Of a DNA stretch of 64,000 nt, positions 45,464 to 57,303 are shown in pieces (within the stretch, counting starts at the first letter, position 1; the number at the start of each line of letters is the position of its first letter). The notes beneath the pieces were generated by a model. That model saw only the letters and a program-made list of their open reading frames with translations. It was not told the origin of the DNA and did no database searches. A program made the position numbers and the translations under genes. The DNA is from Psilocybe azurescens (lineage: Eukaryota > Basidiomycota > Agaricomycetes > Agaricales > Agrocybaceae), in the NCBI GenBank assembly GCA_023853785.1, contig JAJIRX010000871.1, positions 1-64,000 on the forward strand. The letters run 5' to 3'.

Positions 45464-46199
45464 ACTAAGGTAGGGAAATCCATAATCATCCAATGTCAGG
45501 TGATGTTATTTTTTTGTGACAGGCAACTTAGCAAAGCATGTGCCATAGACATTCCGCCAGCCATCATCAATCGTTTCAATGACGTTCACGCTACGATAAT
45601 TAGAATAAAGACCATGCTACAAACGCTGAGGTATAGTAAAACTAGAAGGTTTATAATAAAAATTACAAGGCTATTAAATGTGTTTCTGTGAGTAAATCGT
45701 GCTGGGACATTGATAAAGTGTGGTTGTCAAAGGTTGGCTTCTGCGAGATCTTCCATCAACGACTCAGGCAACACACGGTGACCGCGGTATTTCCTTGATG
45801 CCCATGCTGCTTGCTTTCCAGTGAGACCTTTATGGTATGCATCCATAAACTTGCGAAGTTGAAAACCTGAGAACACTTTCGCTTTGTCGGCCTAGCCATG
45901 CGCTAGCGCTCTTGTCTCTTGGCGTGTCGACACGCTGACACGCCGACATTTGAATGAGGTCACATGTGCATGTAAATGAGTCGTAGTTATCCTATTTAAT
46001 GAAATAACAACTACTACAAGCAAAAAAAGTAATGTACAACCACCAAAAATTCAGAATTCTCATTTTCGAATTATTGGTGGTCTTATATTTTTAACAAGGG
46101 CATTTTAGTAATTGTTATTTTGATTTAAGCAGTTTTGTCACTTTTTATCACGTTTTGGTCATGTGATATTGGATGATTATGGATTTCCCCTACCTTAGT
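45464..46199. mobile_element. Non-autonomous element with terminal inverted repeats
   Basis: ACTAAGGTAGGGAAATCC at 45,464 is mirrored by GGATTTCCCCTACCTTAGT ending at 46,199. The repeat extends about 36 bp on each side (through CATAATCATCCAAT). The element is 736 bp and encodes no transposase. A clear target duplication was not found. An internal hairpin (ACCACCAA...TTGGTGGT, about 46,040-46,083) lies near its right end. Confidence 0.7.
45715..45925 (-). pseudogene. Unidentified coding remnant inside the TIR element
   Basis: The minus strand reads about 50 residues, KVFSGFQLRKFMDAYHKGL then TGKQAAWASRKYRGHRVLP and ESLMEDLAEA, without interruption and with higher GC than its surroundings. I do not recognise the family. 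It may be the tail of a transposon protein or a captured host fragment. Confidence 0.35.
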
Positions 46200-47511
46200 A
46201 GACAAGAACTATCTACATACAAAGGACTGGAAAAAGAAATAAAATAAGAGTTGCCTGCCTTCTACTATGCCTGAGGGCCCCTGAACCCCTCTGTCCATGT
46301 CTCCCCCTGTTCCCCCCCCATCTTTCCTTTTATTTGTTGCAATCAAAACTAACCACAAAATCCAACATATTGCGACTGTGCTAGCTGTCTCCCCAAGAGG
46401 TAGGGCTGTGCAGGGACAGTTCCTGGATCAGGTGCTAGCTCCCCTCCCTCTGCTCCTGTTTGGGTAATTGGGTGTTGTTGTGGTTGCACCCTCTAAGGGT
46501 CTGCATGAAGCAGAGCATAGTCAAGGATACTCAGGGCCTTGTCAAGAGCATCTGAGGTGTGTCGGAGAAAATTGTAGACAGGACCATCAGGCCTTCAGCA
46601 AAGTGAGAGTGGTGAGGACCACACATAGTCATGATCTCCACAGATAATACAAAAAAAAGAGGGTGTGGTGATAAAGGAGTAAGTGACCAGGCCTTGAGAG
46701 CCCAATGAGGATGCATGCATTAATGATGAGGGTTTTGGTAATATAGAGTCCAAACCATGGTGGGGAGGGACGAGTTCCCATGGTTGGATGGTGGTGGTAA
46801 AAGGTCAAGAAGCATTGCCATGTGATGCTATTCCATTATGAAAGTTGTCTAACTTACATTATCTGTAATGTATTGTGGTGTCTTGAGTCATGCTATATCT
46901 TGTAATTGTGGTATATAATTAAAAGCACACAAATATTAAGTATTCATGCACATGCTTTATATGCTCTCTTCCTGCAGGAGGCTAGCACACGTCCTCCTAA
47001 TTTGAATAGAAATGGGCCCAAAGTGTGTTGCACTGGCTGAGAGCGTTACATGACTACTCCACACCATAATTCCCACCGTAAAAACAGTCGGCACTTACCC
47101 CGTCAATTCCAATTCCTAAACTTATTGGCATTAATTTGCTCCTGTCCAGCCTGATTCAGATTTTCAAACCCAGACAATGGAATGAACCAGGGTTAAAATA
47201 TAGGCATGTACTAGAAAACTAGATATCCTCAGAGATATGCTGTGATCTACAATATATATATATAACTACAAATTTGTGCTGTAAAATAAAAATAAAAAGC
47301 TAAAGCCTAGTATGAGATGTGAAGGGTATGTAACTCAATGCTAATTCTCCGGACTCGGAAATATTCAATTCAGAAACAAACCAAAGAACCGAAAAATTAA
47401 ACATCAAAAAAAAAATCCAATGTGGAAAAACAAAGAAAAAGATAAAATCCGCGGAAACATTCGCTACTACTCGTCAGGATGCTCATCAGCTTATAAGTAG
47501 AAGGGGAGTTT
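46200..47511. other. Transition zone, no gene recognised
   Basis: Only short open frames occur. The stretch includes a C/T-rich block (46,270-46,330) and AT-rich DNA with an (AT)n run near 47,253. It separates the transposon nest from the gene-dense part. Confidence 0.5.
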
Positions 47512-50500
47512 TCAATGTATGCCGTTAGTAGCTATCAGCTGATGTCCTTCTTGCAATTGTCGCAGTCGAGTCCTTTCTGCCACAGCATCATATACAAAAT
47601 TCACCTTCGGGTGGAACACACTGTGTTCCCTGTCGCTCTCATCGTCGTACTCCGGATCATGCCCCGAAGAAAACGGCTGGTCCTTGCTAAAGTACATATC
47701 GTCCACCTCGAACTGGCCCGCAGCCTCCGGCTCCGGCTCGACGACCTTGCGCTTACCCAGGGCTTTCGCACTTGGTTTAGGCGGTTGATAATCCTGCTCC
47801 TCGTCGAACACGCTGAGCGATCCCGAGTCGGAGTAGGCGTGTCCATTGGTATATGTTTCGTGAATCGGGGATCCGGGGAGGGTGTTCTGGAATGCAGCGA
47901 GTGTTGTGAAGACGCCGCGTGTGCTGGAGATCGTGGCCCATGGGGAGCGGCGGGGGAGGCGCCAGGTTCTGAGAAGGATCAACTTCAGGTTCGGGTGTAG
48001 GTTGAGGTAGAGGTAAATGGTGTGGGCGGGGCTGCACAAGCGTGGAGGGATGTGGCGAATTGGACCGCGAAGACGGGGAAGGCGTTCTCGACCTTGAGGC
48101 GCCAACAAATGTATCGGTCGAGGGCTCTGCCGTCAGTTGATCCCGGGCCTACATCGTCGTCGTCATTGTCACCAGTTAATACTAGAAGTCAGAACTGAGC
48201 GACATACCCTGCGACCCAAACGCGCTTCCCTTCGACTCCGATCCTCTATCTTCCGCTCCACACCAACTCGTTCGAGATCTTCATACAATTTGAGCGCCTC
48301 CATAAGCTCCGCATTAGCACCCAACAGTGCAGCCAACAACTGCTCCTCGATCGTCAGATCACCAGGCATATCTGTCTTATCGTGCACACCGAGACTGAAC
48401 TCATCAGACACCTTGCGGCTTCGGGCATGTGAATCCTTCATCGCAATCGACTTTTCAGCTAGAGACGATGCCCACGGAATCTGTGCATAGATCAGTTCCT
48501 GCGACGCGCGGCATTTTGCGTAGAACTCCTATATAACGATATATATCAGAAACCTGTAAAAAGGCGAGATGAGACGCTAAAGTAACACACTTTAATGATA
48601 TCTTGTTTCTTTAATTCCTCTGGTTTAGCAAGAGCAAGAGCCTGCGAAAGCAGCGACGCGTTTCCTTGCGCGATCTTGCACTCCTGGAAAAGTCGCCGCA
48701 TATCTTCATCCAAAGGAATGATTCGATTGCGGGTAGGGGATTTGCGCTTTTTGATAGCATTCTGATTGATCATCGCAGAATCAGAAATCATTCTAAATTC
48801 AGAAAGCGAGAAACTGTCGCCCACGGAAGTAGGGGTATTCGGCGCCGACTCGACAGGCAGGGGACTAGCTTCCTGATACAACACAGTTGGCACCTCAAAT
48901 CCTGATAGCCGACCAGTCGTAGGAGGGTTGAACATCGCGTCATCGGTATCAAACGGCACACCCTGATTGAAAGATCAGTACCAAAGAAAAGTCTGTAATA
49001 TACAGGCGGGAAAGACGGATACCTCGTCAGGCTTGTCAAACGGCTTAACGCGTCTCCATAGACCTTTGAAACCCTCCCTATCACTGCCTTTTTCTGTGTG
49101 ATACGTTTTAGCGAATCAGAATAGGTATGAAACATTCCACGATTTGAAATAGCACATACTATTGCCGCTGGCATATGCAGCCGCCGCGACCACCTCCAGC
49201 AATCGTTCGCGGACCACGGGCGACGTTCTCGATGATGACAGAAGATCTTCCAGAGTATCTAAGAATTTTCGAGAGGTCGATTGAGCGATAAAAGATCATT
49301 TGAGTTGCGCAGCATTATCGCCCATAGCTGCAAGATGTCTGTCAGTGTTATTCCTGAGCAATCAGAAATCAAGGACATACCCTCGCGGCCGATAGTTGCG
49401 CAGGAGGTTCACCATACCTAGATTTGATCAGCATAAGGGTATAGCATGTAGATTTTGAGGAATGAATACTTGAATTCGCGTCTTAAAGCTCTCACTGCCT
49501 CCTTCGCATTGTGCTCGCTCGCGGACGCTCGATCACAGACTTCTAAGACCAGAGTCCAATCCTCCGACGCTGTGGCAGTAAGATAACCTGAAATACGAGT
49601 CAGAGATTAGAACAAGCAATGTGCGATCGACTCACCGATCATACGAGTAAGTTCTGGTTGACCGTCGTCTTCTCTCCTGAGTTCTCTCCCCGTTCATGTT
49701 CATGTGGCCTCTCTCTTTCTCTTACCACTTCTCTCGATTGAAGTTCCCTTTCCCTCTCTCTTTGATTTTGAATCTGAATTTCCCTCTCTCTTTCGCGATC
49801 GCGATCTCTTTCCCTCTCTCTGTCCCGTTCCATCTCTCTCATCCGTTCCCGTTCTCTCTCCTTGTCTTTCTCTTTATCCCTCGCACCCCAGAACCCTCTC
49901 TTCTTATCCCTATCTCCCTGATCCCGTTCCCGATGCCCATTCTCCGACACCGAACGGCGCTCCTCCGACGGTGCCCTTGGCATGATCGGCGCCTCATTCA
50001 CACGTGGGGGTTCAAGAGCCCTCAAAATGCCTATCGCAACAGGCGCAGACGTCTGGGACTTCTTTCGCCCGCCCGTCGCCTGCAAATACGCCTCGCGGTC
50101 CTTGACATGGTGCTTAATCAGCTTGTTCGACGTGGATGTGCTCGTGACCGTGCTCATCGGGGATGCTGATCGCGGCGGCACGGGGCTAGCTAGCGGCGGG
50201 GCTGCACTAGATATCGATCCTTGCGGCAGCGACGTGAAGGAGCCTGTGCGAGATGGTGCTTTGATGCTAGGGGGTGGATGAGAGCTGGGTATGCGAGGCG
50301 ATTCGCCTGGCGGGACTACTTCCCAGAGGTCCTCGTCTGAGATGGCATGATGCCCAGCAAAGGGCTGATTAAGAGGCCCATCCATAGGATTCCCATGCGT
50401 GGCCAATTTCTGATAGAGTGGTGTCGATATAGGTGGCTTCGGTCCATCCTAGAAAAGCAGCAAGAAACGGGGACAAGGACGCGCCATGATAGTTTAATGA

Positions 50501-50604
50501 CGATATCCACAATAAATCAGACGTAAACAACGTACCTCACTGAAGTCTCTGGAACCAAGGTTAGATTTACCTGTCTTTGGCTTATGGCCAAATAGTTTTT
50601 TCAT
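47512..50604 (-). CDS. VHS and GAT domain protein, endosomal trafficking
   Basis: The start is the ATG at 50,604 (MKKLFGHKPKTGKSNLGSRD). Exon 1 ends at 50,536 with GTACGT, and exon 2 resumes at 50,448 in frame (DGPKPPISTPLYQKL). An intrinsically disordered Ser/Pro region follows, then a striking Arg/Glu/Asp-rich tract (about 49,900-49,690). Next comes a VHS domain over several small exons (ELTRMIGYLTATASEDWTLV, about 49,670-49,170), then a GAT domain (EEQLLAALLGANAELMEALK, about 48,360-48,280) and an acidic tail to the stop at 47,512. VHS-GAT proteins (GGA, TOM1, yeast Lsb5) bind cargo and ubiquitin at Golgi, endosome or actin sites. Lsb5 is the closest layout, but I did not assign the symbol. 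Exact exon borders in the middle are unsure. Confidence 0.75.
49690..49910 (-). repeat. Arg/Glu/Asp low-complexity tract inside the VHS gene
   Basis: The minus strand encodes a long run of RERDRERE-type residues. The DNA is a purine-rich strand of GAGA/CGAGA repeats, and the complementary strand reads a CTCT-rich false open frame. Confidence 0.85.
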
Positions 50605-50736
50605 CGTTCAGCCGTGGTATGTGTTCTGAGGAGAGAAGCGTTGGGAGCAACAGCCTCAACTGAACGCTGAACCTAAGGCTGTGTAGTGTTACAATGCCAC
50701 GTGCTAAATTAGAAATATCGACTCTATCAGATAAGA

Positions 50737-52720
50737 TCAATCAACCGACACCGGCAAACTCCCCAGCCCTTGTTGCTCTCCCAGTATAACACTCACCGCA
50801 GCCTCAAAGGCCTCTGCTGTAAACTCGTATGTAGCTATATACCCTGTCCAATCCTTGTACACAGATTGTCCCAAATCATAGGGGCCACAGCTTGAGATCA
50901 AAACCAGGGGCAAACCCGCCGCGCGTGTTTCCTCTCCCAACTTGTCCAGATATTCCAATTGCCATCTCCTGAGGTCCGCGTTTCGCATAACAAAAATGAC
51001 ACCGCGTCCACTGCCAAAAGTCTCTGGTGGCACTACCTGACCAGCAGCGTACACGATGTGCCGCACCTTGACCCTGCTCTCCAGCGACTTTGCCAATGCA
51101 AGGTAGTAGGGCGCCGCCGTATTTCTAACGACGCCGTTCTTTCCCTTCAGAACCCCATCCCCAGAGTCAACCGCCCTATTCACGCTCTCCATTTCAGGCG
51201 TGAACAGAACTACTTCATCCGCCTTCAAAGGGATAACATCTCCCCCATTCCAAACCACGGTCGTGCTGTGTATATACGCGTCGCGGCTAATCACCGAATT
51301 TCTCGACCTAAGCTCGTTGAACCTCATATCCCAGTCCTGCTCGTCTTCTGTCTCCTTCCCAAACACTTCTTTCATTTTCGTAATCCTGACCTCGCTCTTC
51401 GCCAGCTCCTCCACAGAAACTCTGCCTTGTTGCAATGCCACATACACCCCTTCAATCGCACTAACCTGGCTCTCAAACGTATGGCATATCATCACAACAT
51501 CCGCACCAGCCTCAAGCGCTCTGACCGCTCCCTCCCTAATCCCACACCCGCCCTGCGCCGGCTCAGCGATCGCATCCATCTCCAAACAATCCGTAACAAT
51601 TACCCCTCCAAAGCCCAGCTCATCCCTCAGCAATCCCGTCGTGATATCCCTCGACAGCGAACACGGCGTATCATCTCCTGTCACCATCGGGAGCGCCATA
51701 TGTCCTGTCATAACACTAGGGACACCCGCGCCGATCAATGCTTTAAACGGTATCAACTCCTGCTCGCCGAGCTGCGCTTTAGTCTTCAAGATCCGTGGAA
51801 GAGCAAGGTGAGAGTCGACATGCGTATCACCGTGTCCCGGGAAATGCTTGCCGCTCGACGCAACCCGGCCAGCATAATGCCCACGCGTCACAGCAACAGC
51901 ATACTTCGCGACTTTGACGGGATCTAAATGACATATAAGCCCCGCCGAACGTCATTGCTCTAAATAAACATACCATCCCCAAACGACCTGACGCCTATCC
52001 CATGTGTCTGGAATTAATCACAATATTATTCGAGACTGTGTTCCAAACATACCTATGACGGGATTTCGGGGGTCCGTGTTGACATCTGCCACAGGGCTGT
52101 AAACCCAATTTATTCCAACCATGCGCAACTCGGCCGCTGAGGCTAAAGATACTTTCTCTGCAAGCTCTGCAGATCCTGTAGCGGCAATGGCCATAGCTCC
52201 AGGGCTTATACACACCCATAAGTCTCCCTTGAGGAAGAGGCCGATTAAGATAGGCTTACAAAGTAGTGCCAGCAGTAGGAGAGCTAAAGGCAGACACAAG
52301 TCCTGCGAGTAGAATGAACACTAATCCCAGGATAAACGCACACGCAGATCCTACCATTTTCCTGATCAATGCCAATCATGAGCGGCAAGCTCTGCCCTGA
52401 CTCTTTCGCCAAATGTTGCAAATCATTGACAAGTTTCCTTGTCTGCGAAGGACCTGTATCTAGTGCGTCAAAACCACTCTCACGTCGTACGCAGTCCGTA
52501 AAAATGCCCAACTTTGTATGTTTCTCTTCATAAGAATAATATTCCCAACATAGTACCTCTGTATCAACGTCTTGACATTGTCGTTGACCTCAAAGCCATG
52601 GAATCCAAGGACGAAATGCTAAATCATTTATTTTAAATAGTAGACTCTCATCTTTACTCGAGAATCTCCTACCTGTCCAACTTGACGTTTAATTTCCTCG
52701 GTAACCAACGAAGTTGACAT
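50737..52720 (-). CDS. GH3 beta-N-acetylglucosaminidase (NagZ-like), intracellular
   Basis: Translation begins at 52,720 (MSTSLVTEEIKRQVGQ), with short introns after this exon, after RNIQ (donor GTTGGG near 52,515), after IGIDQENG and near 52,070-51,890. The large final exon ends at 50,737. Family 3 hallmarks are present: the His/Asp loop KHFPGHGDTHVDSH (about 51,850-51,810) used as acid/base in NagZ enzymes, and the nucleophile region VIVTDCLEMDAI (about 51,600). These enzymes cleave terminal GlcNAc from chitin or glycoconjugate fragments. There is no signal peptide, so a cytosolic role in recycling GlcNAc is inferred. The C-terminal domain is of the usual fungal length and ends VILGEQQGLGSLPVSVD. 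Confidence 0.9.
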
Positions 52721-53027
52721 GTTTTTGATTCCTAGTTGCCCTGGGACCTTGCTCAACATCATTTACCAGGTGTTGGTAAAGTTTATGAAGGAAAAAATAG
52801 TAAGAAAACTCACTATGCCTGACAAGAGGAGATCAAGAAGCACCTGAGAAACACTCAGGGGCTCCAACTAGCAGATAAGGTGGATCAGCGGCAGCCGGAC
52901 CGTGGACAAGCACAAGTAAGCGCACACGTGACCACCGTTACGCCAATGAGCCAAGTTTGACATTTGTTCAGAACTCCAATGTCCACTACGAAATCACAAC
53001 TCACTCCCTCACCACCATCACTATGAA
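52721..53027. promoter_or_regulatory. Shared intergenic region of two divergent genes
   Basis: About 300 bp separate the start codons of the GH3 enzyme (minus) and the next gene (plus). It must hold both promoters. No clear TATA box or other motif stands out. Confidence 0.5.
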
Positions 53028-54430
53028 ATGGCATCCAAATATGCCACAGACCCGCAAAACGCGGGAGAAGGCCTCCCGCGCGCGGCCAAGCGGCGCCGGG
53101 TGGAAATGCCAGTCGCTGATGGTTTTATTCTGAGCACGCCAACAACGATCGCGAACGCGAAGCCCAAACCCAAACCCGTGCACAAGCCCCCAATACCGCG
53201 TTTTTTCTCGGCTTTTGGAGACGACAGCAATACAAACTTAGATGATAAGACCAAGATAGATGCTGCGAACGTTCAGGGAAAGGCAGCGACGGTTTCTAAG
53301 CCTCTGCTACCCGTCGCTGGACTAGGGATCGTAGGATCTTCATCCAGGCCCAATATCCCCGTCAACGATGAGTCTATTTCACGACTGGAAAAGGTGAAGG
53401 AAAAGAAACGGATAAGCTCTGCGCCGAATCTTGCACTTCATTTTACACTGAATTCAAATTCAACGACCAAACCTAAGTCTACTTCTCGTCTGCGACCGGC
53501 GCTTGCACCTCTACCCGTCGGGTCATCGACGCCGTCTATTCCCAATTTAAAACAGATTATACCCCCTGCATTCCCTGCTCCTAAGCCCCCTTCAAGGCCT
53601 CTCCAACCTGTACAACCACCCGTCATCCCCATACCCCGGAACATCACCTCCGCCAAGAAAGAGCTGCGCGCGCTCTCAACAACAGGCCTCGGGCTGCTAA
53701 ACGATCTCTCTTCCGAAAATGCCGCCGAAGGACTGGCCTGTATACTCCTGCGTGATCAACACCCGGAAATAGCTGCACTCCAGTCCGGTGAAAACAGCAT
53801 CGAGCTTCGCGGCTTGCAGATGAGCCCTGAGAAGAAAGGCAAGATGAACAAGTCCAAGAATATGAAATTCGTGAGGTGCGTTCGCCAGGTTATGTGCCGT
53901 ATCATCTCTATTGACTGTCATGATCATCAGAGGCGGTTTGGCCGCACGCGCAGCATCCTTCTTCGACCGATCATCAACAGCCCACATACTATGGAAAAAG
54001 GACATCGAACGCGGCCCAAGCGCCCTCCCTCCTCCGAATTCTGCGCTCGCGTAATCAAAATCCTACACCCCCAACGCATACAACCAAACCTCCATCCTAC
54101 TCTCCAGGGATCGCACTATGTCGGATCCGGCAGCAGAACGGAATGCCACACTCAACATACAAACCCGACCGGCTCTACCGAGTGATCTTTGCTGCTCCAA
54201 ACGACGACAAATTTGCAACACAGTTCACAGAAGGTCAGACAATATCCATTTTCAAGCCATGGCAAGAACTATGCACCTCTGCAGACGGACCGAGCCCGTC
54301 ACCTGAATTCCCTCGTCGCCCAGCGCGTCTCCCGCTCCCATTGTCGACGCCCCAACCTTCGCCCGACCCGCTCAATGCGCCTATCCACTCAATGGTGCTA
54401 GTGTGTACACGCTTCCAGATGCAGCCCTAG
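53028..54430 (+). CDS. Uncharacterised, probably nuclear protein
   Basis: Exon 1 (53,028-53,875) begins MASKYATDPQNAGEGLPRAA and carries the basic patch AAKRRRVE, a likely nuclear localisation signal, followed by a long Pro/Ser/Lys-rich disordered region. An intron with GTGCGT...CATCAG (53,876-53,930) joins KFVR to GGLAARAASFFDRSSTAHIL in frame. A second intron (about 54,051-54,107) leads to a last exon whose most protein-like frame is CRIRQQNGMPHSTYKPDRLY..FKPWQEL. That frame does not match the simplest splice phase, so the final junction is uncertain and the end could be 54,306 instead of 54,430. No known domain was recognised. Confidence 0.65.
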
Positions 54431-54669
54431 TGGTGTATAATAGCCTCAGTGTACCTTGTAGTAGTAATGTCTTAGACTCAGCGGCTGTGGGCAGCACATT
54501 TGCTGAGTGTGTATGAATGACGGGTATGCTGAGTCATCAACGCCCCTGTGTTGGCACTGGCTCCATCGACCTCACTTTCCCTCCAACTCAATCCATCCTC
54601 TCTAGGTTCCTTATGTTATTTGCACTCTGAGCCTTTGTTTTCTTTCTCTTTTCTCATACCCAACGCCCC

Positions 54670-57303
54670 TTGTATGTCACTCTTGTTATATCCTCCCACA
54701 TCTATCCTGATCTCCCGACTTTGGTTAATCTTGCATTGCGTCAGAAAAATACCCAGGTTTTCTCTGACATTGTCCACTTCGGGGGCGTATATACCATCGT
54801 ACACAAGGCGAGAATGCATTCAGATGCCTTTGATGTGATACCCTACGACGTAAGTCACTTGGATCCTCCGGGAGAGGGTAGCATCTCCGAAGCAGACTCC
54901 TACGCCTGATTTGTCCGGATCTCGTACTCCGGAAGACATCGCCCGCATAGCTTTGTCCCAACCGCGTCCATATCCCTGATCTACAACTATAATGGCTTAT
55001 TGACATTTACTTATCTGCGTAGGACATCAAGGGGGATTGGAAGAAACTTGGTTCAGGCTCCTTCGGGAATGTCTTCAAAGGTCACTCCATTCGACCATCT
55101 GCACCCATCTCCCAAAGCTCACACACATCCCCCCAAAAAATACAGGAACATATCTCGGAATAGAGGTCGCAATCAAAGAAGTGCTCCCTTCCACGGAATA
55201 CGACGTCGCCAAATACTTCGAGCGCGAATGGCGGCTCATGAAAGAATGCCGCCACCCCAACATCTGCCTCTTCATCGGGCTCAGCCGCGCGCCGCCCCCA
55301 GACAACCGCATATTCATCATCTCCGAGTTCATCGAGAACGGCAACGTGCGCCTCTACATCCACGACAAGATCAAACCCTTCCCGTGGAAACTCCGCCTGT
55401 CATTCGCCACCGACGTCACGCGTGCGCTCGCCTACCTGCACGCACGCAAGTGCATCCACCGCGACCTCAAAGGCGAGAACCTCCTCGTCACCTCCAACGG
55501 ACGCCTCAAGATCACTGACTTTGGCTTCGCCCGTATCGCTGCGCGCAACGAGGAGGAGTCCAAACGGCTCACCTTCTGCGGCACGGACTCGTACATGTCC
55601 CCGAGATCCTGCTCGGCGACGAGTTCGACCTCCCCACGGACATCTTCTCTCTCGGCATCATCTTCTGCGAGATCGGCGCGCGCAAGCTCGCTGACGACAA
55701 CCACTTCAAGCGGACCGCACCCACCTTCGGCATCGATCCCGCGGAGGTGAAGAAGCTCATGAGTCCAGGCTGCCCAGACGACTTTTACCAGCTGTGCATC
55801 GACTGCCTCGCTACAAACCCCGCCGCGCGTCCGACTACGCGTGAGATCCTAGACCGTCTGCGCGCGATCGAAGCCGAGGTGCTGTTACGCCCTGGCGAGG
55901 GTGACGATGGCATGCATCTGGGCAGTGTGCGCTTCATGACAGGCGGCAAGCGGCCCACCGCAGCGCCTCGCATACCCAGCTTTGGCATGGGCGTGGGCAA
56001 AGATATCCGTGGCGCCGCCAGCTCCTCCGAAGACAGCGAAGACGAAGAACTAATGGAGGCCGTCGCCGGCCTTTCCAGCGTCGGCCTAAAAAGCGATTGG
56101 AGCCATAAATCATTAAGTATGTGTGCTTTTGAATCATCCAACTAGGGTGTTTCTCATATTTTTTATTCTACTTCATCTAGGCAAAGAACCTCTGCTCAAC
56201 CGCACCGCCGACTCTCCAGGATCAGAATACAGCACGACCGTCATCAAACCACACACGTCGTCGTCGCTCCCACCCTCTCTCCTCCATTCTGACGATCCGA
56301 CCTTCTCCAGACCCCAGTTCTCACTCACCTCCACCTTCTCCTCCGCACGGCTCCTCCGCACTCAACGGCCGCTCTCCGATCGAGCATCTCGCCGACCCGC
56401 TTGGCACCTCCTCCCTCCTCTCCATCGCGACCATAGACTCGTACCGTACCGCCTCCTCCACCATCTCCAGCGCGTACGCCACAGAGGGCGGGTCCACCAT
56501 CCGCGGGCAGGGACACGGGAATGGGAACGGGGGTACGCGCCCCCGCTCGTGCACCGCTTCACGCTCCTCAAGCCCGGCGCGAAGCAGAAGCGGCACAGCG
56601 GGTCCGGGCCAGGATCTCCGTCATCCAATACCAACAACGGCGGTGGAGGTGGTGGGAGTCCAGTGCCAGAGACGACAGGATGGAACCCGCTCGACATCCT
56701 CTTCTCCAGCGGGCTCTTAGTCGGGAAATGCGATCTGTGCAATAAACGCATCGGATGGAAACCCGTCTTGGAATGTGACGATTGCGGTCTCAGGTTCGTT
56801 CGCATTCCTTGTCTTTCGTCTCATCACCATCTCTTTCTTTCTTCGTTAAATGCTAATATAATACTTTTGACAGAACGCACGTCAAATGCGGAGAACTCGC
56901 GCCTCATAACTGCGGGATCCGCCTCATGGGCGCCGGCGCCAGCGGTCTCGCTCCTACGCAAGAACAATTCCAGAACCCATTCTACGCCATCTCCCCCTCT
57001 CTCCAAGGTCAGGCAGAACGCCCTCCAGGCTGGAGAGCAGATGATGAAGACGAAGTCTCCTGGTCCTGGCCGACGTTAGCTTTCACGTACATATTTTTAA
57101 GTTTTACAAATCTCCATTCACGCTTCACGACCGACGACGACACGAAACACGACAATATTCAATCACTCAATTCAATTCAATTACACGGGACGAAATGGCA
57201 TAACTTATGCACAAACAGCAAACGAACTCCTGTTCTCCTTCTCTCTTTTTCCCTCTCTCGGTTTACGCACTCTGGTCTTTCAGCTTTTTCATGGACTTTA
57301 TGA
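54670..57303 (+). CDS. TKL-type Ser/Thr kinase with C-terminal C1 zinc domain
   Basis: An N-terminal region (54,670-54,950, LRQKNTQVFSDIVHFGGVYT) precedes the kinase domain, which starts at DIKGDWKKLGSGSFGNVFKG after an intron ending GCGTAG at 55,022. Kinase features are the Gly loop GSGSFGNV, VAIKEV, HRDLKGEN (about 55,458), DFGFAR and GTDSYMSP. The frame then breaks by one base at a four-C run (55,599-55,602) and resumes as EILLGDEFDLPTDIFSLGII. A Gly/Ser-rich linker leads to a C1 domain (HRFTLLKPGAKQK..CDLCNKRIGW..CDDCGL-RTHVKCGELAPHNC), interrupted by an intron at about 56,794-56,873. C1 domains bind diacylglycerol or lipids, so membrane-regulated signalling is inferred. The architecture fits mushroom TKL/LISK-like kinases. 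Start codon and exact stop (57,079 or 57,303) are uncertain. Confidence 0.8.

Noticed and set aside
47085..47115. CCCCGTCAATTCC, resembling a small-subunit rRNA primer region
   Set aside because: The flanking sequence does not continue as rRNA. It is a short chance match.
49696..50169. A plus-strand frame rich in Phe, Pro, Leu and Ser
   Set aside because: It is the complement of the Arg/Glu-rich tract of the VHS gene.
50959..51927. A 322-codon plus-strand frame opposite the GH3 enzyme
   Set aside because: It is the antisense of a well-conserved enzyme exon and has no recognisable protein features.
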